DNA from: Pelagibacteraceae bacterium
GTDB taxonomy: Bacteria; Pseudomonadota; Alphaproteobacteria; Pelagibacterales; Pelagibacteraceae
DNA: 64,000 nt
NCBI GenBank assembly: GCA_008638005.1
Contig: VTPE01000001.1
Span: 42,165 to 106,164 of the forward strand
Direction: 5' to 3'
This document shows, piece after piece, positions 34,567-43,455 of this stretch. The notes beneath the pieces are model-generated. The model saw only the letters and a program-made list of their open reading frames with translations. It was not told the origin of the DNA and did no database searches. Positions within the stretch are counted from its first letter, which is position 1. Each line of letters starts with the position of its first letter. The translations under genes were made by a program, and so were the position numbers.

Positions 34567-35366
34567 GGCAAAGATTTTATAAAGTTCTCTAGATTTTTTT
34601 TCATTCCCTCATCATACTTCATCATATGACCATCAAAAGTTGGAAAATATGATGACTTAGGTTCATTGGCCTCATCAAATAATTTTGCCCCCATATAAAA
34701 TGGCACCAAGTTATCAGCTTTCCCATGCAATATTAAAATTGGTGATGTTATTTTTTTTATTTTTTTTATAGAATTATATCGGTCTCTTTGCATTAAACTT
34801 ACAGGTAAAAATGGATAAAACTTTTTTCCCATATCAACCATCGAGGTATATGGTGACTCTAAAATTACACCACCAAAGTCATTTTTACTTGATAATTCAA
34901 CTGCAATACCCGTTCCTAGAGACTCTCCATAAAGAATAATATTTTCATTTTTAATTCCTTTTTGATTAAGCCATTTGACTGCACTATTTGCATCCTCATA
35001 TAACCCTTTTTCGGTTGGCTTGCCTTGGTTACCACTAAAACCCCTCCAAGATATAATTAAAAAATTTATACCTAAATCATCGAATGCATTTAATTTATAA
35101 ATTCTAGCATCTAGATCTCCGGCATTCCCATGAAAAAATAAAATTGTTTTTTGATTTTGATGAATATTAGTTGACCAAGATTTTAATGAAATTTCACTAT
35201 TTACAGGAATAAAAATCTCTTCGTAATTAAATGCAATCTTTTCCGGAATATAATTTTTGGAACTAGGATGGTACATGAATGATCTTTGAAAAAAAAACAT
35301 GATCAATAAAATTGATAAATAAAAAAGTATAATAATTAAAACAGTGAAATGAAAATATTTAAACAT
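34563..35366 (-). CDS. Membrane-anchored alpha/beta hydrolase (Bem46/YfhR-like)
   Basis: 267 residues. One N-terminal transmembrane segment (about residues 8-27), then an alpha/beta hydrolase fold: HGNAG oxyanion region, nucleophile Ser149 in YGESLGTG, acid in HGKADNLVP, and histidine in FDGHMMKYDEG. Substrate not known for the family. Last gene of the run that begins with dctP, overlapping the EamA gene by eight bases. Confidence 0.85.
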   Translation of the reverse strand: MFKYFHFTVLIIILFYLSILLIMFFFQRSFMYHPSSKNYIPEKIAFNYEEIFIPVNSEISLKSWSTNIHQNQKTILFFHGNAGDLDARIYKLNAFDDLGINFLIISWRGFSGNQGKPTEKGLYEDANSAVKWLNQKGIKNENIILYGESLGTGIAVELSSKNDFGGVILESPYTSMVDMGKKFYPFLPVSLMQRDRYNSIKKIKKITSPILILHGKADNLVPFYMGAKLFDEANEPKSSYFPTFDGHMMKYDEGMKKNLENFIKSLP

Positions 35367-36255
35367 TCATTTTTTTCTTTGCTAAAAAAATCCCTACTAA
35401 AACAAATAAAGCACCATAAAAATGGTAATTTAGCAACTGTTCTGAAAACAATACCATTCCATAAATCGCTCCATAAATTGGCATAAGATATACCGTCAAA
35501 CCTGCAATGGATGCGCCAACTACTTGTTGTAATTTTGTATACATTAAAAAAGCAATAACTCCTGGGAAGATAGCGGCCATAATTGTAAATTCAATATACG
35601 TTTCATTAAATGTAGTGGGTATATAAAAATTATGCTCAATAATAAAAAAAGGAATTAATATTACAGAACCTAACAAACTCATTAACGTAAATCTTTCAAT
35701 AATATCAAATTTACTTTTCCAATTAATTAAAAATATAGAAAAAAAGGACCAAGATATAGCTGCACCAAATATCCAAACATCTCCAATACTAAAATTTAAA
35801 TTTACAAAATTAGATAAGTTTCCTTTGAAAATAATAAATGAAACACCAAATAAACTTAAAAACACACCAAGGTATTGAAAGAGGTGTAATCTCTCTTTGT
35901 AAAAATAAGCAGATAACAAAACAATAAATATTGGCGATAAAGCATAAATAATTGACATATTTGTCACTGTCGTTGTGAGCCCTGATATATATGGAAGGGC
36001 TCCGCATCCTGCATAACCAGTTGCTCCAAGAAATGTGAGTCTCCAAAACTCTTCTTTAAAATATTTTTTCTTTTTTAAAATCGATTTATAAATAAAGGGA
36101 AAAAATACCAAAAATACTAATAACCATCTTGAACATGCAAGAGCAACAGGCGGAATATTTTCAAATGCACCTCTAGCTATTGCTATGTTGCTTGTCATAA
36201 AAATAGGCTGAATAAATAAAAGTGAAAATTGAAAAAGAGAATTAGTTTTTTTCAT
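35359..36255 (-). CDS. EamA/DMT-family transporter
   Basis: 298 residues with about ten transmembrane segments in two EamA repeats. Features: AIARGAFENIPPVALACSRWL, YISGLTTTVTNMSIIYALSPIFIVL, and a second-repeat FPGVIAFLMYTKLQQVVGAS. Drug/metabolite exporters of this type move amino acids, nucleotides or other small molecules; the substrate cannot be read from the sequence. Lies downstream of the amidase in the same direction. Confidence 0.88.
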   Translation of the reverse strand: MKKTNSLFQFSLLFIQPIFMTSNIAIARGAFENIPPVALACSRWLLVFLVFFPFIYKSILKKKKYFKEEFWRLTFLGATGYAGCGALPYISGLTTTVTNMSIIYALSPIFIVLLSAYFYKERLHLFQYLGVFLSLFGVSFIIFKGNLSNFVNLNFSIGDVWIFGAAISWSFFSIFLINWKSKFDIIERFTLMSLLGSVILIPFFIIEHNFYIPTTFNETYIEFTIMAAIFPGVIAFLMYTKLQQVVGASIAGLTVYLMPIYGAIYGMVLFSEQLLNYHFYGALFVLVGIFLAKKKMNV

Positions 36256-36277
36256 TCACTAATATTTGATGAAATAA

Positions 36278-36502
36278 CTATTTTTTTTTTAAAAATTTTT
36301 TTGCGAGAGCATCTGCTACATGAATATCAAAAGTTTCTAAAACTTCGATCATCATCATAAAAATTGCAGCCGCCATAATGATAATCACTGGCAGAATATC
36401 AAACCAACCAATCATATTAGATTTATTTAATGTAAAGGTAACACCTAAAAGAAATGATACAGTTAAAGTTGTTCCTATAATTGCAGCAATTTTATTTATC
36501 AT
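36278..36502 (-). CDS. Small two-helix membrane protein, function unknown
   Basis: 74 residues. Two hydrophobic segments (about 5-25 and 33-55) and a C-terminal tail ending in lysines (KKFLKKK). Not recognised as a named family. It begins 11 bases inside the end of the amidase gene and lies between the amidase and the EamA transporter, so it is probably translated with them. Confidence 0.65.
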   Translation of the reverse strand: MINKIAAIIGTTLTVSFLLGVTFTLNKSNMIGWFDILPVIIIMAAAIFMMMIEVLETFDIHVADALAKKFLKKK

Positions 36503-37856
36503 TATTAGAACCTTTTACTTTATTAATTAACCAATTGGAAGTTCTCAAAAGTCTTGAGTCATCAAATTTTTCACCAATTATTTGTACACCTAAAGGCATA
36601 CCACCCTCTCCTTGTAATAATGGTAATGATAAAGCTGGCATACCAAGATACGTCCAAATCGTAGAAAATTCTGGACTTCCTGTTTGTTTTAAAGTTTTCG
36701 GAGCAACGCCAGTAGAGGCTGGAGTTAGAATTGCATGATAATCATGAAAGGTTTCTTCAAAAAGTTTATAAAAATAATCCCTATTTTCACAAGCCTCGAC
36801 GTATTCACTTGCTTTATATTTCAATCCTCTTTCAATTGCTTCTACTAGTTTTTTGCCTAATTTATTTTTAGACTTTTTATAATAATCTGAAAATGCATAA
36901 GCCATATCTGTTTCATGAATAATTTGATGATATTTAAAAATATCATCGAAATAAGATGGAGTATCTAGAACTTCAATATGAGCACTATATTTTTTTATAA
37001 AAGTCTCAAAACTTTTTAAACTTTCTTTATCTAAATTTTTCCATTTAGAAGTTTTAATAAAAACAAATCTTGGATCAAAGGGAGGATCCTCCTTACATAT
37101 TTGTGTAATATTTGAAATTGAATAGGGAACAGTCGAGCGATCATCAACATCATGTCTGACAATTTCTTTAGCGATTAAAGCTATATCCTCAATATGTCTT
37201 GCAAAAATACCCACGTGATCTAACAAATGGGATTGTTTCAGCACACTCTTTCTAGAAACTAATCCATAAGTTGGCTTATAACCAATTACACCACAATAAG
37301 ATGCGGGTCGAATTACTGATCCATTAGTTTGAGATCCAATTGCCACTGGACACATGAAAGAGGCAACTGCTGCAGCGGATCCGCTTGATGATCCACCTGG
37401 TGTTCTATTTTCATCATGAGGGTTAGTAGTTTTTCCTGGATCAAAATAAGCAAATTCAGTTGTTACCGTTTTTCCCATAATAAGTGCGCCAGCATTTCTT
37501 AAAAAACTAACTACTGATGCATCATCTTTAGTGTGTACTCCACCAACTAAGTTGGTTCCACATCTTGTTGGCATATCATTAGTTCCAAAAATATCTTTAA
37601 TACCAATCGGAAGTCCATGGAGAGGTCCAATAGGTCTTCCTATATTTTTATAATCATCAGCTTCGTTTGCTTTTTGTAAAATAAAATCTTTATCATAGTG
37701 CTCCCATGCTTTGACGGTATCTTCAAACTCAGCAATTCTATTACTAAAACTTTCTAATACTTGAGCTGATTTTATATCCCCGGATTGTAAACCTTCTGCA
37801 ATCTGTGTTGCTGATAAAAAACAAAGATCTTTCATAAAAGTTTTATGCTGGACCAA
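36492..37856 (-). CDS. Amidase (amidase-signature family)
   Basis: Hydrolyses a C-N amide bond. The Ser-cisSer-Lys triad is visible: Lys87 in GLPIGIKDIFGT, the cis-serine in GGSSSGSAAAVA (156-158), and nucleophile Ser180 in GSQTNGSVIRPASY. 454 residues. It resembles single amidases rather than GatA, since no gatB or gatC is nearby. It overlaps dctM by 14 bases, so its substrate may be related to what the TRAP system imports; that is inference. An ATG eight codons in is an alternative start. Confidence 0.88.
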   Translation of the reverse strand: MVQHKTFMKDLCFLSATQIAEGLQSGDIKSAQVLESFSNRIAEFEDTVKAWEHYDKDFILQKANEADDYKNIGRPIGPLHGLPIGIKDIFGTNDMPTRCGTNLVGGVHTKDDASVVSFLRNAGALIMGKTVTTEFAYFDPGKTTNPHDENRTPGGSSSGSAAAVASFMCPVAIGSQTNGSVIRPASYCGVIGYKPTYGLVSRKSVLKQSHLLDHVGIFARHIEDIALIAKEIVRHDVDDRSTVPYSISNITQICKEDPPFDPRFVFIKTSKWKNLDKESLKSFETFIKKYSAHIEVLDTPSYFDDIFKYHQIIHETDMAYAFSDYYKKSKNKLGKKLVEAIERGLKYKASEYVEACENRDYFYKLFEETFHDYHAILTPASTGVAPKTLKQTGSPEFSTIWTYLGMPALSLPLLQGEGGMPLGVQIIGEKFDDSRLLRTSNWLINKVKGSNNDK

Positions 37857-39204
37857 ATAATGCGGTTGGTAACCACAACGCTAGGCCTGGGAAGTTATAC
37901 ATAATCACCATAGCAATAATCACGATTAATAAGAAAGGCATTATTCCTTTAAAAATATCCATCAGCTCTACATTATTTTTCTGAACACCCTTTAAGTAAT
38001 AAGCCGACATGGCCATAGGTGGCGTTAAGAATGACGTTTGAAGATTTAAAGCAATTAACATTGCAAAGAAATAAGGATTCACACCAAAAGTTTCGAGTAG
38101 TGGTAAAAAGATTGGAACGAAGATAATTAAAATTTCAGTCCACTCTAACGGCCAACCTAATAAGAAAATAATAATCTGTGTAATAATTAAAAACTGCCAT
38201 GGTTCAAGATCCATTGATTTAAAGAAATGTTCAAATACTTCGTGACCTCCTAAATAAGAAAACACAGATGCAAATGTCCAAGAACCAATAAATAACCACA
38301 TAATCATTGCTGAAGTCTTTGCAGTTAAAAATACAGATTCTTTAAAGGACTGCCATTTAAGCGTCTTGTAAAAATACGCCATTACAATTGCACCAAAAGC
38401 CCCTACTGCAGCAGCTTCTGCTGGAGTTGCAATACCTGCAAGAATAGTTCCTAAAACTAAAAGAATTAAACCAAACAAAGGAAGGAAAGATACAAATACT
38501 TCTTTCATAATTACACTTCTCTCAGGTATCTCTTCAGCTTTTGGTTTTGGAGCAAGCTCAGGTTTCCACATTGCTAAACCAATTGCATAACAAACATATA
38601 AAGTAGCTAATAGTAATCCCGGTAACATTGCAGCTGCAAATAATCTTAATGGAGATAGTTGAGCAATAACTGCATAAACAATTAACATGATGCTAGGTGG
38701 AATTAAAATTCCTAAACAACCACCTGAACATATAACTCCAGATGCAAATTTTTTGTCATAACCTGCTTTAACCATCGCAGGCCATGCTAATAATCCCATT
38801 AATGTTACTACAGCACCAATAATTCCGGTTGCTGTTGAAAATAAAGTACAAGTAATTAAAGCTGCAACTGCCATTGAAGCGGGCAATCTATGCGATGCTA
38901 ATCTTATCGCAAAAAATAACTTTGCAACAATTCCAGCTCTTTCAACAAGATAACCCATAAATAAAAACAAAGGTACGGCTGTAAGTACATGATTATCCAT
39001 CACTGAATAAGTATTCTGAACGACTAAATCAAAAATTCGATTATCTAATAAGCTATCCATTGTTTCAGGATTGTAGTAAGCAAAATATCCAAAGCCCACT
39101 CCCATTGCTAACAATGTAAAGGCAATTGGAAATCCTAATAAAACAAAGAACAAGAAAATACACATCATAAAGAGTGCTGTTTCTGGGTTTGTCATACCAA
39201 ACAT
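37843..39204 (-). CDS. dctM: TRAP transporter large permease (DctM)
   Basis: Twelve-helix, sodium-driven transport subunit of a TRAP system. 453 residues; FLFVLLGFPIAFTLLAMGVGFG, LTAVPLFLFMGYLVERAG, IGAVVTLMGLLAWPAM, and CSGGCLGILIPPSIMLIVYA are family segments. Two bases after dctQ. The symbol names the family, not a dicarboxylate substrate. Confidence 0.95.
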   Translation of the reverse strand: MFGMTNPETALFMMCIFLFFVLLGFPIAFTLLAMGVGFGYFAYYNPETMDSLLDNRIFDLVVQNTYSVMDNHVLTAVPLFLFMGYLVERAGIVAKLFFAIRLASHRLPASMAVAALITCTLFSTATGIIGAVVTLMGLLAWPAMVKAGYDKKFASGVICSGGCLGILIPPSIMLIVYAVIAQLSPLRLFAAAMLPGLLLATLYVCYAIGLAMWKPELAPKPKAEEIPERSVIMKEVFVSFLPLFGLILLVLGTILAGIATPAEAAAVGAFGAIVMAYFYKTLKWQSFKESVFLTAKTSAMIMWLFIGSWTFASVFSYLGGHEVFEHFFKSMDLEPWQFLIITQIIIFLLGWPLEWTEILIIFVPIFLPLLETFGVNPYFFAMLIALNLQTSFLTPPMAMSAYYLKGVQKNNVELMDIFKGIMPFLLIVIIAMVIMYNFPGLALWLPTALFGPA

Positions 39205-39206
39205 TT

Positions 39207-39791
39207 TTATAAGATCTCTCTTTCTTTTGCTTCTCTCATTAGTCTTTGCTCTGTTTCTAAAACATCGTCTTGTCTATCAGGCCATTCACCTGTTTTAATT
39301 GCTATGATACACCTTAGGACTTCACTTATTCCTTGATTAATTAAAATAAATCCAGCTGCTGGGATTAGTGATTTAATCAAATAAATCTGAATTTGTGCAG
39401 GGCTATTCCAACTTGTTTCTTTAGTCATCCAAGCATTACCTGCATAATCTAAACCTGCAAAAGCAAGGGCGCAAATACCTGGAAAATAAAATAAAAAATA
39501 TAAAACTAAATCAATCTTTGCCTGCGTAGGTACTGAAAATAATCTATAAATAACATCTCCTCTAACATGGGCATCACACGAAAGTGTGTATGCGCCCGCC
39601 ATTAAAAAAAGGGCTCCGTACATTTGTAAACTAAAGTCAAAGTTCCATAAAGTTGGAGCATTAAATATGTAGGCCATAGTAACTTCATAAACTGTACCAA
39701 AACACAAAATCACTATGCACCATGCAAAACCTTTGCCAATCCAACGGCTAAGACTTTCGGCAAACTTGATATAATTTTTTACGAAATTCAC
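39207..39791 (-). CDS. dctQ: TRAP transporter small permease (DctQ)
   Basis: Four-helix small subunit that pairs with DctM. 194 residues; FAWCIVILCFGTVYEVTMAYIFN, CDAHVRGDVIYRLFS (family HVRVD-like element), and WNSPAQIQIYLIKSLIPAAG. A hairpin separates it from dctP. Confidence 0.92.
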   Translation of the reverse strand: MNFVKNYIKFAESLSRWIGKGFAWCIVILCFGTVYEVTMAYIFNAPTLWNFDFSLQMYGALFLMAGAYTLSCDAHVRGDVIYRLFSVPTQAKIDLVLYFLFYFPGICALAFAGLDYAGNAWMTKETSWNSPAQIQIYLIKSLIPAAGFILINQGISEVLRCIIAIKTGEWPDRQDDVLETEQRLMREAKEREIL

Positions 39792-39836
39792 GGTTACTTT
39801 TATAATTTAATTTTTTATTTGGCTATAAAATTAAAA

Positions 39837-39854
39837 GGCCCCGGTTAAGGGGCC
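39837..39854 (-). terminator. Hairpin between dctP and dctQ (partial terminator)
   Basis: Minus strand: GGCCCC-TTAACC-GGGGCC followed by TTTTAATTTT. A GC-only 6-bp stem with an interrupted T-run, 25 bases after the dctP stop. Likely allows some read-through and also protects the dctP mRNA 3' end, so that binding protein exceeds permease. This arrangement is common for periplasmic binding protein genes. Confidence 0.7.
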
Positions 39855-39878
39855 CTTTAATAAAATTAATGACTAAAA

Positions 39879-41027
39879 CTAAATTTTAACTTTAGCTGGG
39901 TCACCAAAAGTTCTAGTATAAGCCAGTCTGTAATTCGGCTGGTTCATAAATAGATACTTCATTACTTTTTTCGCATATGCTTGTTGTGATCTTACGATCT
40001 CATCAAACAATGGATCTTTTCTAAAGTCCTTCATAACGTCATCCCATGCTTTTAATTGAGCATCTAAGATTTCATCAGAAGTTTGGTATACATTAACTCC
40101 AGACTCGTTCATAAGCTTTCCAAGATCGTTTGAGTATCTTACTAAAGCCATGAAATAGTTTGCAGTGTTAGTCGCTTCCGCAGCATGCTTTAAAATAGCT
40201 TGGTGCTGTGGTGATAAGCTGTTGTATTTCTTTTTGTTGAACATCAACTCAAACATCTCTTGAGATTGGTGGAAGCTTCCTAAGTGATAATGCTTAGAAA
40301 CATCTTGCATACCAAAGTCTTTATCAGATGTTGGGTTGTTGAACTCAGCAGCATCAATTAAACCAGTTTTCATTGCTGGCTGAATTTCACCACCTGGTAA
40401 TTGTCTCACAACCATTCCCATTTTTTGGAGAACGTTTGTTGCTAGACCAACAGTTCTATACTTCATACCTTTAACGTCACTTACTTTTGTAACGTTCTTT
40501 TTAAACCAACCAAACGGTTGAGCAGGCATTGGCATAGCAAAGAAACCTACAACATCAAGACCAATTTTCTTTAAAGTCTTTTCGTATAAAGCTCTTCCGC
40601 CACCTTCTTCAATCCAACCCATTAATTCTTGAGATGAAAATCCATAAGATGGACCTGTACCAAATAAAGAAGCTGCAGGATTTTTTCCATACCAATAAGC
40701 AGTAACTAAGTGACCAGCGTCTACAACACCTTTACTTACACCATCTGCAATCTCGGCTGTTTTTAATACTGCACCAACAGGTAAAACTTCGATCGATAAA
40801 GATCCGCCACCCATTGCATTTACTCTATCTGCATATTGTTTTGCCATCTCTAAAAAGATACCACCACCCCATGCAGCTTGCATTTTCAGCTTCACAGTTT
40901 TTCCGTGACCAGCTGACCAAGCACCAACGTTAGGCATAGCTACAGCTGCTGCTGTTGCACCCGTAACGACTGCTGCTTTTTTGAAAAATTTACGTCTAGA
41001 ATTTGACGTAACGTTTTTTTTTGACAT
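39879..41027 (-). CDS. dctP: TRAP transporter substrate-binding protein (2-oxoacid/lactate-like)
   Basis: Periplasmic binding protein, 382 residues. Twin-arginine signal (SRRKFFKKAAV, Arg11-Arg12) and a hydrophobic segment to about residue 32. The conserved core has WFKKNVTKVSDVKGMKYRT, QLPGGEIQPAMKTGLIDAAE, and QSQEMFELMFNKKKYNSLSP, which resembles the TakP/lactate-type DctP proteins rather than dicarboxylate ones. I chose the ATG at 41027 because GGGAG lies eight bases before it; the in-frame ATG at 41042 would place that ribosome-binding site inside the gene. Confidence 0.92.
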   Translation of the reverse strand: MSKKNVTSNSRRKFFKKAAVVTGATAAAVAMPNVGAWSAGHGKTVKLKMQAAWGGGIFLEMAKQYADRVNAMGGGSLSIEVLPVGAVLKTAEIADGVSKGVVDAGHLVTAYWYGKNPAASLFGTGPSYGFSSQELMGWIEEGGGRALYEKTLKKIGLDVVGFFAMPMPAQPFGWFKKNVTKVSDVKGMKYRTVGLATNVLQKMGMVVRQLPGGEIQPAMKTGLIDAAEFNNPTSDKDFGMQDVSKHYHLGSFHQSQEMFELMFNKKKYNSLSPQHQAILKHAAEATNTANYFMALVRYSNDLGKLMNESGVNVYQTSDEILDAQLKAWDDVMKDFRKDPLFDEIVRSQQAYAKKVMKYLFMNQPNYRLAYTRTFGDPAKVKI

Positions 41028-41194
41028 GTGTTTTTCTCCCATGTTAGTTAAATTTAACAGGCCAGAATTTAGCTTAAAGAATTGCTAGTTGTCTATCTAA
41101 ATAGTTGAATTATGAGATTAAACTATTTCGCTAACGCAAAATATAACATCAGTTAAATAGGGATAAAACTGCATTATCACAACTAAAGGTTGAT
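41028..41194 (-). promoter_or_regulatory. Upstream region of dctP with palindromes and possible promoter
   Basis: 167 bases without a gene. On the minus strand TTGTGA (41182-41177) and TATTTA (41159-41154) are 17 bases apart. A 30-base dyad (41099-41128: AAATAGTT...AACTATTT, with inner AAT/ATT) and a perfect 12-base palindrome GTTAAATTTAAC (41047-41058) lie between it and the start codon. Long for this genome; may be a regulated leader or contain operators. Confidence 0.45.
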
Positions 41195-42151
41195 TCAGTT
41201 AACTTGATCTTTGGGATTTTGATTTTTATTCAAAAATGCTTCTAAATTATCAATAGCTCTATCACCCATTGCAATCCGAGTCCTGGTCGTTGCACTTCCA
41301 AGGTGCGGTAACAAAAATAAATTATTTAATTCTAAATATTTTTTATTTATTTTTGGTTCACCTCTGTAAACATCAAGTCCTAATGCAAAAATTTTTCCAC
41401 TTTGCATTGCTTTAATCATAGCTTCATCATCAATAACCTCGCCTCTGGCTGCATTAGCTATTACTGCTCCGTCTGGAAAATACTGAATGGTTTCTTCGTT
41501 GATTAAATTTTCGGTATCTTTTGAACCGGGACAATTGATAGATAAAAATTCACTATTCTTAAATAACTCTTTTATATCTTTATGATAAATTGCACCCTCT
41601 TCTAAACTTGAGTCCAATTGATTTCTATTATGATAATGTATCTCCATGTCAAACGCTCTTGCTCTTTTTGCAACAGCTCTTCCAATTCTTCCCATACCTA
41701 AAATGCCAAGTTTTTTTCCGGTCATTTGTTTCCCAATTAAGTAATCGGTCGACCATAACCATTTTTCTTTTTCTGCATCTTTTCTTCCTTCGTAAGCTCT
41801 TCTTGAGGCACCTAACAAAAGTAATATTGATATGTCAGCTGTTGCATCTGTTAAAACTTCAGGCGTATTCGTTACAACAATTCCTCTTTCTTTAGCTGCA
41901 ACAACATCAATATTTCCATAACCAACAGCATAATTAGATATTATTTTAATACTTTCGGGGAGTTTCATAATCATATCTCTATTAAAGGGTGTTGTCGTAA
42001 ATGATAAAATTCCATCACAACCTTCTGACAATTTTAAAATCTCTTCTGGATTATATAGAGTGTCAGAGGTGTTAAGTTTAACATCAAAGATACTTGTAAT
42101 TCTTTTATTATTTTCTTCTAATAATTTTCTTGTAACTAAAATTTTTTTCAT
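41195..42151 (-). CDS. D-2-hydroxyacid dehydrogenase (glyoxylate/hydroxypyruvate reductase type)
   Basis: NAD(P)-dependent reduction of a 2-oxoacid such as glyoxylate or hydroxypyruvate. 318 residues. NAD loop GILGMGRIGRAVAKRA, catalytic arginine in ANAARGEVIDD, glutamate in LDVYRGEP, and histidine in LLPHLGSATTRTR. It shares four bases with glcF, which makes a glyoxylate-linked role likely. Confidence 0.9.
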   Translation of the reverse strand: MKKILVTRKLLEENNKRITSIFDVKLNTSDTLYNPEEILKLSEGCDGILSFTTTPFNRDMIMKLPESIKIISNYAVGYGNIDVVAAKERGIVVTNTPEVLTDATADISILLLLGASRRAYEGRKDAEKEKWLWSTDYLIGKQMTGKKLGILGMGRIGRAVAKRARAFDMEIHYHNRNQLDSSLEEGAIYHKDIKELFKNSEFLSINCPGSKDTENLINEETIQYFPDGAVIANAARGEVIDDEAMIKAMQSGKIFALGLDVYRGEPKINKKYLELNNLFLLPHLGSATTRTRIAMGDRAIDNLEAFLNKNQNPKDQVN

Positions 42152-43455
42152 AAATTATTTAATCCGTTTGGTTTTTTCCCCCCTGTAAACCAATCAATTA
42201 GTTCAATTGTATGTACAATTGGAATATTAATACCATTGGAGATCTGCGTAATACAACCAATATTACCTGCCGCAATAATGTCTGGGTTTACTTTTTTAAT
42301 GTTTTCACATTTTCTAGTCTGAAGTTCAGTCGCTAGTTCCTCTTGCATAAGGTTGTAGGTACCCGCTGATCCACAACAAAGGTGGCCATCTGGTATTTCT
42401 AAAATATTATTACCTGTTTTCTTTAATAGCTGAAAAGGTTGATCATGAACTTTTTGACCATGCTGCATTGAGCATGCAGAATGATAAGCAATATTATATT
42501 TTTTGTTAATATTTTTAGAATTTGTAAAATCTAATTTAATCGATTCTTCTAAGTATTCTGTAATATCAAGTGCAAGTTCACTAATTTGTTTTGCTTTTTT
42601 TCTAAGCGTCTTATCAGGATGATTTTTAAAAATAAAACCATAATCCTTCAAAGTAGTTCCACAGCCCGAAGTATTGACCAAGATTGCATCAATTTTTTCT
42701 CGCTCATATAATTCATACCACGCATTAATATTTTGAATAAAATATTGATGGGAAATATCTTCTTTGCCCATATGATGTGTTAAGGATCCGCAACATTTAA
42801 TTTCACTTAAAACATGCACTTCTATTCCATGTCTTAAAAGTACATTAATCGAAGCATCGTTAATATTAGGCGAAATTGCTTTCTGAACACAACCCGTAAG
42901 AAGCGCAACCTTAGAAATAGATTTTTTACTTGGTTTAAAAATTACATTCTCTGGATATTCAGATTTTGGAAATTCTTTTGGCATAAACGAGACCATATGT
43001 TTTAATTTTTTTGGTAATAAAAAATGCAATGGTTTTGTTAACCAAGTAAATTTAGCTAATAATTTAAAAAAATTAGGTTTTGGTAAAATATAAGCCAACA
43101 TATTTCTCACTAATCTTTCAAAGAATGGTCTTTTATAAGTTCGTTCAATATGATTTCTGCCATGATCAATTAAGTGCATGTAATCAACTCCAGAAGGACA
43201 GGTTGTTACACAAGCATAGCATGACAAACAACGATCAAGATGTTTAACAATTTTATCATTAGCCGGTTTGTTATTCTCAAGCATATCTTTAATGAGATAG
43301 ATTCTGCCTCTTGGACCATCTAATTCATCACCTAAAATTTGATAAGTTGGACACGTAGCATTACACATTCCGCAATGAACACATTTTCTAAATATTTTCT
43401 CTGAATTTTGAATTTCAGGATCTAATAGCTGATCTTTTTTAAAATTTGTTTGCAT
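42148..43455 (-). CDS. glcF: Glycolate oxidase iron-sulfur subunit
   Basis: Carries electrons from glycolate oxidation toward the quinone pool. Two 4Fe-4S motifs, CVHCGMCNATCPTYQ and CLSCYACVTTCPSGVDY, followed by two CCG-type domains (KCCGSLTHHMG; HLCCGSAGTYNLMQ). 435 residues. Start overlaps the glcE stop by one base. Confidence 0.95.
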   Translation of the reverse strand: MQTNFKKDQLLDPEIQNSEKIFRKCVHCGMCNATCPTYQILGDELDGPRGRIYLIKDMLENNKPANDKIVKHLDRCLSCYACVTTCPSGVDYMHLIDHGRNHIERTYKRPFFERLVRNMLAYILPKPNFFKLLAKFTWLTKPLHFLLPKKLKHMVSFMPKEFPKSEYPENVIFKPSKKSISKVALLTGCVQKAISPNINDASINVLLRHGIEVHVLSEIKCCGSLTHHMGKEDISHQYFIQNINAWYELYEREKIDAILVNTSGCGTTLKDYGFIFKNHPDKTLRKKAKQISELALDITEYLEESIKLDFTNSKNINKKYNIAYHSACSMQHGQKVHDQPFQLLKKTGNNILEIPDGHLCCGSAGTYNLMQEELATELQTRKCENIKKVNPDIIAAGNIGCITQISNGINIPIVHTIELIDWFTGGKKPNGLNNL

